NCBI GenBank assembly: GCA_018806915.1 | Contig: JAGKQI010000054.1 | Span: forward strand, 1-64,000 | Reading direction: 5' to 3' | Length of the DNA stretch: 64,000 nucleotides | From: Phytophthora colocasiae | Lineage: Eukaryota > Oomycota > Peronosporomycetes > Peronosporales > Peronosporaceae | Notes under the pieces: model-generated | What the model was told of the DNA's origin: nothing | The model's database searches: none | Seen by the model: the letters and a program-made list of their open reading frames with translations, nothing else | Made by a program: the position numbers and the translations under genes | In this document: positions 51,840 to 61,271 of the stretch, one piece after another | How positions within the stretch are numbered: the first letter of the stretch is position 1 | Layout of the letters: each line of letters starts with the position of its first letter

Positions 51840-53926
51840 GTGAGGGGTATCTCCCGGACCCGATCGTGAGCCGTGTTAATGGCGAAAGTCAATCTCTCCG
51901 CATATTCATCCCAGTCCTTTTGATCGAGATCTTGAACATACATCTTGATTGCCCTAGTGGCCGTTTGCACCATCCGTTCCGCAGTCCCATTGGCCTGTGG
52001 TCGGTAGGCCATCGTCGCCCGTTGTCGCTGCCCCAGGATCCTATTAAACGATCTGAAGAAGTCGGACATGAAGCCCGGCTCTCGATCGTGCCTGATCATC
52101 TCGCTAGCGCCAAATCTGCGGAACACGCATTCTTCATAAGATTCCGCGACGGTCTGAGCCGATCGGGAGGAACTAGCCTTTGCGATCACATATCCCGTGA
52201 ACAGATCCACCCAGATCAGCAGTTCAGTATTGCCTTTGTTGGATCTGGGCAGAGAGGGTATGTGATCCATCGCTATGATCTGGAATGGGTATGTAGCTTG
52301 CAGATTCCCAGGTGACTCGCCCCGGATCGTGGGTCTCCCCTTTCCGGTCTCACAGTCTACACACTCGCCTACGTATCGCTGCACACTCCGATATAATCCC
52401 CTCCAGTGGAAATGATCTCGGATCCGCTGATAAGTGCGTCCGATCCCTTGATGTCCCCCTTCCAGAGTCGTATGGTAGTGGTGAAGGACATCCTGCTGTA
52501 GCGTTTCTGGAACCACGAGTCTCATCAGACGGTCGCGATCACCTCTTGATCTCGGCCCTGGTGGGCAATAAAACAACAGATCCTGTTCATCTACCTCGTA
52601 CTCGGAAGCGATCTTGGCGTAGGATCCAGACTCGGCTCGAGTAAGATCCGCGATCTGCCCAGACTTCTTTAGTCCGGCGATCCAGACCTCCTCGTCCTGA
52701 GCTCGCCTGATCCGATCCACTCGCATCTCCCGGATCAGTTCCTCTCGCAGGACGGCGGCATCGGGTCGCGCTCGGGCTGCACCCGTGGCTACGGCCGACA
52801 CTTGCACCGTTCGATCTTCAACTCGAGGGATCAACACCTCATCAAGCCGATTTAGGGTGACCAGATCGCACCGATCTGCTTCATCGTGGACCTCGATCCC
52901 GCTTCCTCGCTGCAGCGCGGCACTCGCCAAGCTGTCTGCGCTCCCATTCCAGTCTCTCTTCACATGGACTAGCTCATGATCTCCCCAATTCCGCAAGTGA
53001 TCTAGCACCTTCTGTTTCAGTAACGTCAATCCTGGCGCCTTGCAGTCGATCTCGCCCCGGACTTGTCGGATCACTAGGTTCGAATCGCCACAAATGACCA
53101 AACGGCGGCGTTCTAACTGTGCGATCATGCCAAGACCTAGCAAGAGCCCACGGTATTCCGCTTCATTGACAGTAAGACTCTCCGCATAGTCTGATCTAGC
53201 TTTGATCACTTTCCACCCCGGCAAACTCCACACGATCGCGCTGAAAGCGCCTCCTCCTCGTTTCACGCGTGCCGAGCCGTCGAAACTTACTACCCATAGC
53301 TCCTCGCCTGGATCTACGGTGGGAATCGGCATCTGGATCTTACGCCTTGGTTCCTTCTGTGGCGCGATCGCGATCAGGGCTTCGTCGATCTCCGATCTAG
53401 GCGTTATATTAGCTGCGATCGCCCCCAGTATCTCATCTTCTCCCTTCGTACACTTCGTGATCTCGAGTGTCCATGGGGACAGGAGAGCAGACCATTGTCC
53501 CAGACGCCCTTGAAGGCCGGCAGACTTGAACAGCCAGGCAAGCGTGGAGTGTCTGGTTAGGACCTTGATCCGACGTCCCACCAACAGGGTGTAGTGTAGA
53601 TCCAGGATCCGAAGTAGAGCCAACACCTCCTTTTCGGCAACATTATAGTTTAACTCGTTCGTCTTCAAGGTTCGGCTGGCAAACGCGACCGGGTGGTAGA
53701 TCTGGTCGTGTTCCTGCATTAGTGCGGCGGAAATCGCCCAGTCACTGGCATACACGATCACCACGGGTAACTTTGTCATGTCGAAGTGACGAAGGATCGG
53801 GGTCGACGCGATCTTGGTTTTCAAGGCTGTAAACGCCCTGTGTGCCCTACCCCACCTTTCGTCGCCAGCTCTTTGGGCCAGATTGGCTCCGACCTTGCTT
53901 GAACAGGGGGGAGGCGTCGCCCCCAA
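51840..53926 (-). CDS. Degenerate Ty3 RNase H, second RNase H, and integrase core (13.9-kb element)
   Basis: Residue numbers count from the start at 53926. Residues 30-135 are the Ty3 RNase H, but the first catalytic Asp is Tyr59 (VIVYASDWAIS) and the Asp of the TDH motif is Arg125 (VLTRHSTLAW). Residues 208-340 are a second, plant/archaeal-type RNase H with D216 (VVSFDGSAR), E257 (NEAEYRGLL), D281 (ICGDSNLVI) and D331 (WNGSADSLA) all present. Integrase follows with the HHCC finger (HHYHTTLEGGHQGIG; CVDCETG) and DDE core (AMDHIPSL, IRHDREPGF, NGTAERMVQ). The frame slips in a C run near 51850 and the domain continues in 51836-51111. A G-run slip near 53945 separates it from RT. Confidence 0.92.
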
Positions 53927-53942
53927 GTTAAGATCCGGCGTA

Positions 53943-55315
53943 CTATTCCCCTTTTGAGGTCAAGGTGTCGGGTGATCCATCCTGATTCGACTTAAGCGCA
54001 ACGGGATCTCGATTGATCGGGTCCGTACTATCCATGATCTTTCGAAGATCTGGTCGCTTCTTCAGTTCTGCGAACTCCACTTCACGTAGTTCATATAGGA
54101 CCGATGCATAGATCGCATAATCCTCGATGAACCGACTATAGTAATTCAAACTTCCCAGGAACGATTGCATGGATCGGAGCGACCCAGGGAATGGCAGATC
54201 CGTCAGAGACTTCAGGTCTTTCGGGTTTGCCTCCAATCCGTCGATCGACACTTTGTGTCCGAGATATTCCACCTTATCCATGCCCCAGAAGCTCTTCGCC
54301 ACACTGATCGAGAGATTCCACTTATCACAGGCCTCAATAGGTCTTCCACCCGATCGCACATTTGATCCCATGTTCCAGCCGTGATCAAGATATCGTCGAT
54401 GTAAGATCTCCGTCCTAGAACCGACGGGCGACCAGGATCTTCCGGGACCCCTGATTCAAACACATCTGTAGAGTCTTTCGTATTCCCTGACTGGGAGATC
54501 TTCAAAAATCCATATAGGGCGTTGTCCACAAGACGTTGATAGATCTGAGGGGCGTTCTTCAGCCCGAACGGCATGCGATTCCACTCGAAGAGGCCGAACG
54601 GGGTGATGAAAGCTGAGATCGCGCGAGCTCGATCGGTCATTGATACGACCCAGAATCCACTCGCCATGTCTAATGAACAGTACCACAGAACCTTGTCAAG
54701 ATCTTCTAACAGGTCATTGATCAGAGGCATTGGGTAGATCATCAGCCTCGTGAGACCGTTCACCAGCCGATAATCGATACATAGTCGGATGTCTACACCG
54801 TTCTTCTTGATGATCACCACGATCGGCGATGCCCATGGCGAGGTCGATGGCCGGATGATCTTGGCAGCTAGGAGTCCTTTGATGAGATCCGATACTTTCT
54901 CGCGGAACTGTGGCGCCACCTTTCGGACTCGTTGTGCGATCGGCTTTGCATCACCCACGTCGATATCGCATATAACACCCTTGGCCGCTGGAGGAAGTGC
55001 GTTTCCCTTTCCGATCAGGAGATGTCGCTTCTTCCAAATAATCTGTCGAAGTTTCTCGATCTCCTCCGGGGTAGCCGATCCCGGATTTCCTACTTGCAGA
55101 TCTTCGATCCTGACTTCTTCAGTGGTGGAAATCTGGATCTCCGGTACTACTGCGAGATTATCGGCTAGATCTTCGGCCGAAAAATCGCCACTTTCGTGTA
55201 AGTGGGTCTGATCAGCGTTCTCGATCCCTTCAGGAGATGTCGGATCCGGTTCATCCGTTGATTGATCACGCAGCCTATCGTCCTTGGCTGTCAAGATCGG
55301 GGTGTCTTTAACCAT
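53943..55315 (-). pseudogene. Reverse transcriptase (13.9-kb element), one frameshift
   Basis: Minus-strand RT of Ty3 type: KGLLAAKIIRPSTSPWASPI, IRLCIDYRLVNGLTRL, SLDMASGFWVVSM, EWNRMPFGLKNAPQIYQRLV and catalytic SYIDDILITAG near 54400. An insertion-like segment (about 30 residues, GNTKDSTDVFESG...) sits between the fingers-palm motif and YIDD. A one-base loss in a G run near 54334 shifts the frame; the thumb/connection part (VEYLGHKVSIDG, SFLGSLNYYSRFIEDYA) continues in the 54371-53943 frame. The upstream protease lies in the same frame, separated by an in-frame TAA at 55355-55357. Confidence 0.9.
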
Positions 55316-55354
55316 GGGGACGGCATCGGCGTCGGATACATGTTGGATCTCGAT

Positions 55355-56569
55355 TTAAAAATCTGGTTTTTCTGTTTTTACCTCGATTTCCTCTTCACAT
55401 GTCCGATCTGTCCGACCTGGGGCCTGATCTGGCAAGCTCTCATTCGTCTCAGTCTCACCGCCCCCAGCTTCGCCACTCGGGGCCTTGTCGGAACTGATCG
55501 TGATCGGTGGGGTATCCATGGGATCCGGTTGGGGATCGATGAATGCGACCTTGACTTCGGCCGTATCGGTCGGTGATCGCGGTTCCAATGTCGATATTGG
55601 TGCAGGATCAGGATCGGTCTTGATTGCCCCACCTCGACGGAGTATAGATCGCGGCGTAACGTAGGTCGGCCGTTCGACCGGCGGTAAGGGGATCTCTACG
55701 GTTTCCTGAGGTTCCGGTCTTGCGTCCACTGTCGCTTCTAGAGCTAGATTCTGCCACTCCATGTAACGCCGGGACCCGACCGACACAAACCCGGGGTAGC
55801 GAGGAACTTTTTCTTGATCAAGTACCATCCCGACATGTAATCTGTGATCCAGTCGTAGAATCTTCTCGCTCAAATTCGTGATCACTAAGTACCGAGTTCG
55901 GCCGGGTCCATTTACCACGGTGGGTACCCATTGGTCGCCTCTGTTCACCCACAATTTCTCCGTCGCCGATAATTTCACTCTCGATGCGGCCTCTTCGGAT
56001 CTCCCAACTGGGATATGTAGATCTTCTTCCAATTTTACCGATCTTACCTTCTCCCCGTATAATCTCTTGCGACCACTAAGTGGGATCCCCACTTCATTAG
56101 GTAAGCACATCGATCCCTTCGCAAGATCCATCCGGACCCCAGCCGGGATCATGAAATCCATACCCAGGATCGCATCTTGCCCGGATAGATCCCCGATCCA
56201 AATATCGAAAAAGTAGACCAGGTATCCTGCAAGCGTGATCTTGATCCTCGTTCTTCCCTCGGTGGTGTACACATTATCACCGATCCCAACACACTCCTGT
56301 CTCTGACTAGTGTCAAAGTGGCACCCAACCTTACGAGCAAAGGTGGTATCCAAGATGGATACCTCGGCGCCAGTGTCCAGGAGCAAGATCGCTCTTTCGT
56401 GATTAATCTTGCCTGAGATCTTGGCTTGGCGGAACCATTTTCCTGGTGCGTGGTATTTCCAGTAACCCCTGGATTCTCCTTCCTTGAGATCCAAGGCCAC
56501 TTCCGCACCAGATCGCGAGAACTCATCGATCCGGGGAAGACTCGCGATCTTAGCAGTATACGAATGCAA
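55355..56569 (-). CDS. Retropepsin-like protease region (13.9-kb element)
   Basis: Contains the aspartic protease active site ILLLDTGAEVSILD (about residue 60) and the distal DAILGMDFMIPAG motif (about residue 140), then a long linker rich in Pro, Glu and Asp. The first codon shown is TTG; the frame is open back to about 56607 where a TAG stops it, so it does not overlap gag (stop at 56694) in the same frame. How protease is expressed (frameshift from gag through the 56793-56149 frame, or a lost base) cannot be decided. It ends in TAA at 55355, after which the same frame continues into RT. Confidence 0.85.
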   Translation of the reverse strand: MHSYTAKIASLPRIDEFSRSGAEVALDLKEGESRGYWKYHAPGKWFRQAKISGKINHERAILLLDTGAEVSILDTTFARKVGCHFDTSQRQECVGIGDNVYTTEGRTRIKITLAGYLVYFFDIWIGDLSGQDAILGMDFMIPAGVRMDLAKGSMCLPNEVGIPLSGRKRLYGEKVRSVKLEEDLHIPVGRSEEAASRVKLSATEKLWVNRGDQWVPTVVNGPGRTRYLVITNLSEKILRLDHRLHVGMVLDQEKVPRYPGFVSVGSRRYMEWQNLALEATVDARPEPQETVEIPLPPVERPTYVTPRSILRRGGAIKTDPDPAPISTLEPRSPTDTAEVKVAFIDPQPDPMDTPPITISSDKAPSGEAGGGETETNESLPDQAPGRTDRTCEEEIEVKTEKPDF

Positions 56570-56693
56570 CTTACATGTATTACCGCGCAGATCCGAATTC
56601 TCCTATCTTGATCTCTCGATTTCTTGTTCACATATGCATAGATGCAGTACTCAGAACGCTCGGCTCGTACCGGTTTCCAACCCGGCGAGCGTC

Positions 56694-59021
56694 CTAGTTT
56701 AACATCTTTTCCACCTTCTCGGGAAACAGTCCGGCATGTCGGGTCGGATCGTACCACTTGCGGATCTGGTTGTAGAATTCTTCCATGGGGCATTCTCCAG
56801 CTTCATGGATCTCCCCACAACCACGGCATGTATATAGACAGCGATCCGTTGGGTGGCCCCTCTTTCCGCACTTGTCACAGGTTAGACGTCTCCAGCAGTC
56901 CAGATCCGTGTGCTTCCGCGACCCACAATGCGAACAGCGACCTCTATCGTGATCTGGTTGTCTGCGATCCGTGGTCCGGCCTCGGTCCTGCACGTTCGTG
57001 TGCGATCGCAACTGATCCTGTTGGTGGGGAGCGCCCCCAGCACCGATCGGCTTGTCTTCTGACGCGGCAAGATATATCCTCCGGAGATCGCCTTCAGAAT
57101 CGGATCCATCCGATCCGGATATTTCCTCTGATTCTGAGCTCGGATCTTGAGTTTGGATCGCCCGTACCACCGCTCGGGTGGGAGCTGCCGGGGCACTGGC
57201 CGGTGCCTTTTGTCTGTACTTCGATCCGAACGCAGATTTACGCTGCCTGCTTTTCGCCCGTTCCCGGGCACGGAGTACCTCCTCCAGCTCCTCGACGTCA
57301 CTCAGTCGGAGTAAGGTCAGCCGATCAGCTAACTCCGGATCTCCCAATGTCTCTATGTAGTGGTCCACATGTTCTCGGCGGGCCTTAGGGCTCCCGTCCT
57401 TGATCTTCAGTCTAGCACGTAAAGCCGCCACGTTGAGCCGGTAGAGATAATCGAGAGGGGTTTCTTCCGATCGCTTGCGAGCGTGATAGTATTGCCACGC
57501 GACCGACATACCCAACCCACAATATTGGGTCTGGAAACTGTCCAACAGATCCGCCCACTTGGTTTTCGTCGTTCGACTGAGCTGCCTGTACCAGTTCTTT
57601 GCCGGTCCCACCATCAGATCTGCAAACGTGAGGCATTTCTCTTCTTCCGTAGCCTGATCGCGTTGGAACGCCGACTTGACTTTACTGATCCAGGCCCGAG
57701 CGCGATCTTCGTCCAGATCTTTACCCGCAAAATCTTTCAGATCCGAGATCGCTGAGATCCGGACCCGCTGGATCATCGACGATCCTCCTTGACCGATCGC
57801 CGCGGATGCGATCGTGGCTCGGCTCGACATCTGTCCCCCGGAACTTGGTATGCCCAGATCGTCCGGATCGTATTCCCATGCATCCGGATCCGAGGCCGTG
57901 ACGGACTCCATTTCAACATCTAACTCCCCTTTGATCGGCGATCGGGGTGTCGCGAGATTCCGTTCTTTCAAGAAACGATCCATCGCCATTTGAAAGTAGT
58001 CGTCCAACTTGTTGCTCGATCCAGTGGAGTTAGTCGTCGGCGCGGTCTGGTCCGTCCGGATCCGGCGATTTTCTTGCTGATCGGGCATCTTGACCTCCAG
58101 CTTCGCAGCCACCGATCGTGCATCCTGTTTCTTCATACGCGATTTCAGGAACTTGGCGCCGGAGGGCCCCAACGACATGCGTTGCAGCCTTCTCGGGCTA
58201 TCTGAGTCTGGTTCCGAGGTCGTTGACGCGTAGCATGACGACCCAGTCTGATAGCCTGGGTCGGGCGTCAGTGGGCGCTCGCCGACCAAGATCTTGAGGG
58301 AATCGAATAGATCCTGGGTCGCAGATTGAATCGCTTGCAGCTCCAAGTCAAATAGAGAGTTCGGGTCGAACTCTCCAGCCACCAAACCAGCTTCTTGGAG
58401 CAGATCAAGTAGGATCTTCATCGCGTTCAGGCGGTCAGAGCTAGTCCGGGGCTTCGACACTGGTCCGGTGAGGTTACCGATCTGGCGGACTTGTATGATC
58501 GTGAGAACGGGATCGTTAAGCAAGGTCTCGCTTAGCCTCTTCCTGTAGTAGGCCTGCTCGATCGCATCCCTGGTGATCGTTGATCCTGGGTTGATCACAT
58601 CTTCTGGCTCTGAGTCTGGAGCTTTCAATTTCGTCCGGGTGCTCTTGATCTTCTTTTTTTTGGTCGATCTTGAGGCAACAGTGGACTTGGTGAGCAGATT
58701 AGGTTTCAGCTTTGCTGATTCCTTATCGCTCGTGTGCGGATCTCGATTCTCGTCGAGATCCGCAATGGCCCTCGACGGGGCCTGGGGAGGAATTCGAGGT
58801 TTTTCTTCGAGATCTGGATTGCGATCCAGGTCTGCCTCGTGCCTGTCAGTAGAGATCCTCCCAGAACTCTGCTGATCTGTGGATCTTTCTGTTTTCATCG
58901 GTGCCTCCGTCGATCCAACCTTCGTAGGCACTTCTTCCCCTTGTTCTTCTTTAATCTTGACATCTTCTTGGGACTCACGGTGATATCCGAAGTCACCAGA
59001 AGATCCAGGCACGCGCACCAT
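56694..59021 (-). CDS. Gag with zinc knuckles (13.9-kb element)
   Basis: 775 codons without interruption. The N-terminal 390 residues are charged and low in recognisable domains. Residues about 410-600 form the retrotransposon gag core (DLKDFAGKDLDEDRARAWIS, MVGPAKNWYRQLSRTTKTKW). The C-terminus has two CX2CX4HX4C knuckles (CSHCGSRKHTDLDC and CDKCGKRGHPTDRC) and a third, CX2CX3HX4C (CRGCGEIHEAGEC). The protein should coat and package element RNA. The ATG (59021-59019) begins at the base right after the 5' LTR and lies inside the primer binding site; a later Met (MKTERS, residue 42) is an alternative start. Confidence 0.92.
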   Translation of the reverse strand: MVRVPGSSGDFGYHRESQEDVKIKEEQGEEVPTKVGSTEAPMKTERSTDQQSSGRISTDRHEADLDRNPDLEEKPRIPPQAPSRAIADLDENRDPHTSDKESAKLKPNLLTKSTVASRSTKKKKIKSTRTKLKAPDSEPEDVINPGSTITRDAIEQAYYRKRLSETLLNDPVLTIIQVRQIGNLTGPVSKPRTSSDRLNAMKILLDLLQEAGLVAGEFDPNSLFDLELQAIQSATQDLFDSLKILVGERPLTPDPGYQTGSSCYASTTSEPDSDSPRRLQRMSLGPSGAKFLKSRMKKQDARSVAAKLEVKMPDQQENRRIRTDQTAPTTNSTGSSNKLDDYFQMAMDRFLKERNLATPRSPIKGELDVEMESVTASDPDAWEYDPDDLGIPSSGGQMSSRATIASAAIGQGGSSMIQRVRISAISDLKDFAGKDLDEDRARAWISKVKSAFQRDQATEEEKCLTFADLMVGPAKNWYRQLSRTTKTKWADLLDSFQTQYCGLGMSVAWQYYHARKRSEETPLDYLYRLNVAALRARLKIKDGSPKARREHVDHYIETLGDPELADRLTLLRLSDVEELEEVLRARERAKSRQRKSAFGSKYRQKAPASAPAAPTRAVVRAIQTQDPSSESEEISGSDGSDSEGDLRRIYLAASEDKPIGAGGAPHQQDQLRSHTNVQDRGRTTDRRQPDHDRGRCSHCGSRKHTDLDCWRRLTCDKCGKRGHPTDRCLYTCRGCGEIHEAGECPMEEFYNQIRKWYDPTRHAGLFPEKVEKMLN
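59008..59020 (-). other. Primer binding site of the 13.9-kb element
   Basis: Reading the minus strand, TGGTGCGCGTGCC starts one base after the 5' LTR. The primer tRNA should end GGCACGCGCACCA. It overlaps the gag start codon. Confidence 0.7.
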
Positions 59022-60396
59022 TGTGGTGGAGCGGATCTGGCCAAAATCTGGTTGAGGCCGATCGCGATCGCCACTTGCGCCCAGACACCGACTAACGGAG
59101 GGTCCCCCGATGATCCGTGATCTTGTTGCGTGTAGTGTTCACCTTGTGTACCCGTCGGTAGGCGGGTTACGCTCTTCCAGGTAACTTCTGAAGATGTCTT
59201 GGGACGAGAAGAAGGTCTTGGGTGACGCAGGGGTTTGAGGCGGCGTGGAAGTTCTTCACTCCACCTCGGGGTACTTGATCCCGGTCGTAGGCGAGTTCTC
59301 GAGCCTTGATCCGGGTGCCTGGTTCTTGATCCAGGTCTTCCAATAGTCCAATGTTCGGGATTCAGTCCCTTCCTTTCGTTGTTTTCCGCTTCCGATAGCG
59401 GGGGTCTTGAGGGGGCGAGATTCGACGGGATCCTTAGGCTAAACAACCAATTCCTTCCGATCCGATGTATGCACTTAAAGGATAGTTCACCAGATAGGGC
59501 AAAGCTGGCCAATATATTATCCAGACTTAACCGCTATACTAGGTCACGTATCCTTACCTTCCTGACGCTTGTAGGGCCAATGTAGTTCCCGGTTCCAGGC
59601 GTAGCGAAGACACTTGAGTGGTTCAGGGCAAATTCGAGTCTCCTTATGGTTATTCCTATGCCTACTAATCCCATCCTGATTTACTATCCTACGATCACAC
59701 GACACTGGCTACAGAGCTGATCCCTAGCTTGATTCCCCTAACCCTGATCTTGAGCCGATTCCGTACTTAACCGAAGCTTGATCTCGCACTTAACCGAAGC
59801 TTGATCTCGCACTTAACCGAAGCTTGATCTCGCACTTAACCGAAGCTTGATCTCGCACTTAACCGAAGCTTGATCGCTGCCTGATCCCGCTTGGTGATCC
59901 TTCAAAGAATCCGGATCAGGCCACAAGAAGAGTCTGCGTCGCGCCTGGGGTTGACCTTGATCCGGAGCTGATCTCGTACTTATACGGGAGAGGATCATTG
60001 CGCGATCTTGCGTGATCTCGCTTCGTCGCCGCCCGGGGAAGTTGGATCGTGCTGTTAGAGGTTTCGGGGCGCCAGGGTAAGCTGATCATGCTCGCTTGAG
60101 GCCCCGTCATCGTTGATCGCGCGAGAACATCCTTGATTTCCCCATTCTTCCTCCGGCAGGATTCGGATCACCCACGAACACCACGGCAGGATTCGGATCA
60201 CCCACGAACACCGCTCCACCTGCTTCTTCGCCGGTGTCTCCGTTGCCTGTTCCCGGCGGGACCCATCGTACCTTCGTCTGATTCGACCCAGATCTGGCGA
60301 TCACAGGTCCCCCTTGTCGCTCGTTCCGACTCTATTCGGGTTCGTGGCTGACATCGCCTCTCCGGGAAAAAAATTTTTTTCGTCCGCTTCACCACA
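59022..60396 (-). repeat. 5' LTR of the 13.9-kb element
   Basis: 1,375 bp, nearly identical to 46482-47853. Visible differences are about one substitution (near 60099) and length changes in G, C, A and T runs. Same 23-bp five-copy array and 30-bp duplication. Confidence 0.95.
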
Positions 60397-60619
60397 ATTG
60401 CATCACATCTTACCTAAGCTATCCAGAAGACTTATCTCCAGTCACCTGCCGTGAGAGTGGTGTACTTGACAGCATGTAGGCAGTGTGTCCCAGTCGTCGA
60501 GGCCATCGCAACCACCCAGCATTGTTCAGCGTCAAGTGCTTCTGTCAATTACTTTTTCTGCACGATTTGTCGCTAATCGTGCACGACTTAGGGTAAAAGG
60601 TGTGCACCAATTAGTGCAC
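60397..60619. other. Flank of the retrotransposon with two inverted repeats
   Basis: It begins with the ATTG target duplicate. It holds a 9-bp stem hairpin at 60559-60583 and the 10-bp palindrome TAGTGCACTA at 60612-60621. On the minus strand a GTAAGATG donor-like sequence lies about 18 bases from the insertion point. No gene could be established. Confidence 0.5.
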
Positions 60620-61171
60620 TACCGCATAAGAGATGTCTTAGTTCCTACTTGAACTGCGCCAAAATCGTGGCGTTGTGCCTACAAGAGCAGGGCAACCGAA
60701 AATTAGTCAGCATATGCCATTCAATTAGAGGGCAAAGGGAAAATGACTAGCTTCGACTTTGCTGTGTCGCGCTCTCCCTTCGCAGTGTGGGATTGACCGC
60801 GAAGCGAATTGAGGGGGACTGTGTGTCCTAGCAGGGTTGTCGCCATAACTATGGTTAATTCCCCGTCCAACACAAGAAGGTGAGCGCTACGTAGTATGAG
60901 AGTCTAGATACTGCAGGACCTGCAGCTTAAAGCCATATGACACGGCTAATCGCGTGTACGTCCTCGGTTTGACACCGCTACCGGTCGTTCGCCTTCTTCC
61001 ACTGCGAGGCATATCTCGTGAAGCAAACATTTCGTTTTGGTAGCTTTGGCTTTTGCTCAGATTTAATGGTAAAAAGTGTTGTTTTAAATAAACAATCGTT
61101 AACGTGTGATTGGCTAAAATGATAGTGCGCACTAAGACATATCCATGAATAAAGACATCTCTTGTGCGGTA
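60620..61171. mobile_element. Candidate 0.55-kb MITE with TA-flanked inverted ends
   Basis: TACCGCATAAGAGATGTCTT at 60620-60639 is matched in inverse at 61152-61171 with one mismatch over 20 positions, and each end is bounded by TA, as expected for a Tc1/mariner-type target duplication. The interior has no transposase. It ends about 100 bases upstream of the Mg2+ transporter start codon, so it lies in that gene's promoter region. Confidence 0.6.
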
Positions 61172-61225
61172 AATGTGGAGACAAACAGAGTGTGCCCTGT
61201 CTAATCAGATAAGTACAGCTTCTGT

Positions 61226-61248
61226 ACATTGCACTTAAATTTTCAACG
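61226..61248 (+). promoter_or_regulatory. Possible oomycete initiator/FPR-like promoter motif
   Basis: ACATTGCACTTAAATTTTC lies about 25-45 bases before the ATG of the transporter gene and loosely resembles the oomycete Inr (YCATTYY) followed by a CAWTTTNYY-type flanking element. The match is partial. Confidence 0.35.
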
Positions 61249-61271
61249 CCTGTCACATTGTATCGCCAACT

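Larger units (their letters stand above)
46482..60396 (-). mobile_element. 13.9-kb Ty3/Gypsy retrotransposon with dual RNase H, chromodomain and antisense ORF
   Basis: The element is oriented on the minus strand. LTRs at 46482-47853 (3') and 59022-60396 (5') share TGTGGTG...CACCACA ends. ATTG precedes 46482 and follows 60396, a 4-bp target duplication. Order on the minus strand: PBS, gag, protease, RT, Ty3 RNase H, second RNase H, integrase, chromodomain. A long gene on the plus strand (47956-50758) then lies tail-to-tail with pol. LTRs differ by about one substitution and a few homopolymer length changes over 1.37 kb, so the insertion is recent. Oomycete Ty3 groups with a plant-like additional RNase H, one also with a chromodomain, have been reported under the names Archon and Chronos; this element fits the latter best (from memory). 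Confidence 0.93.
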
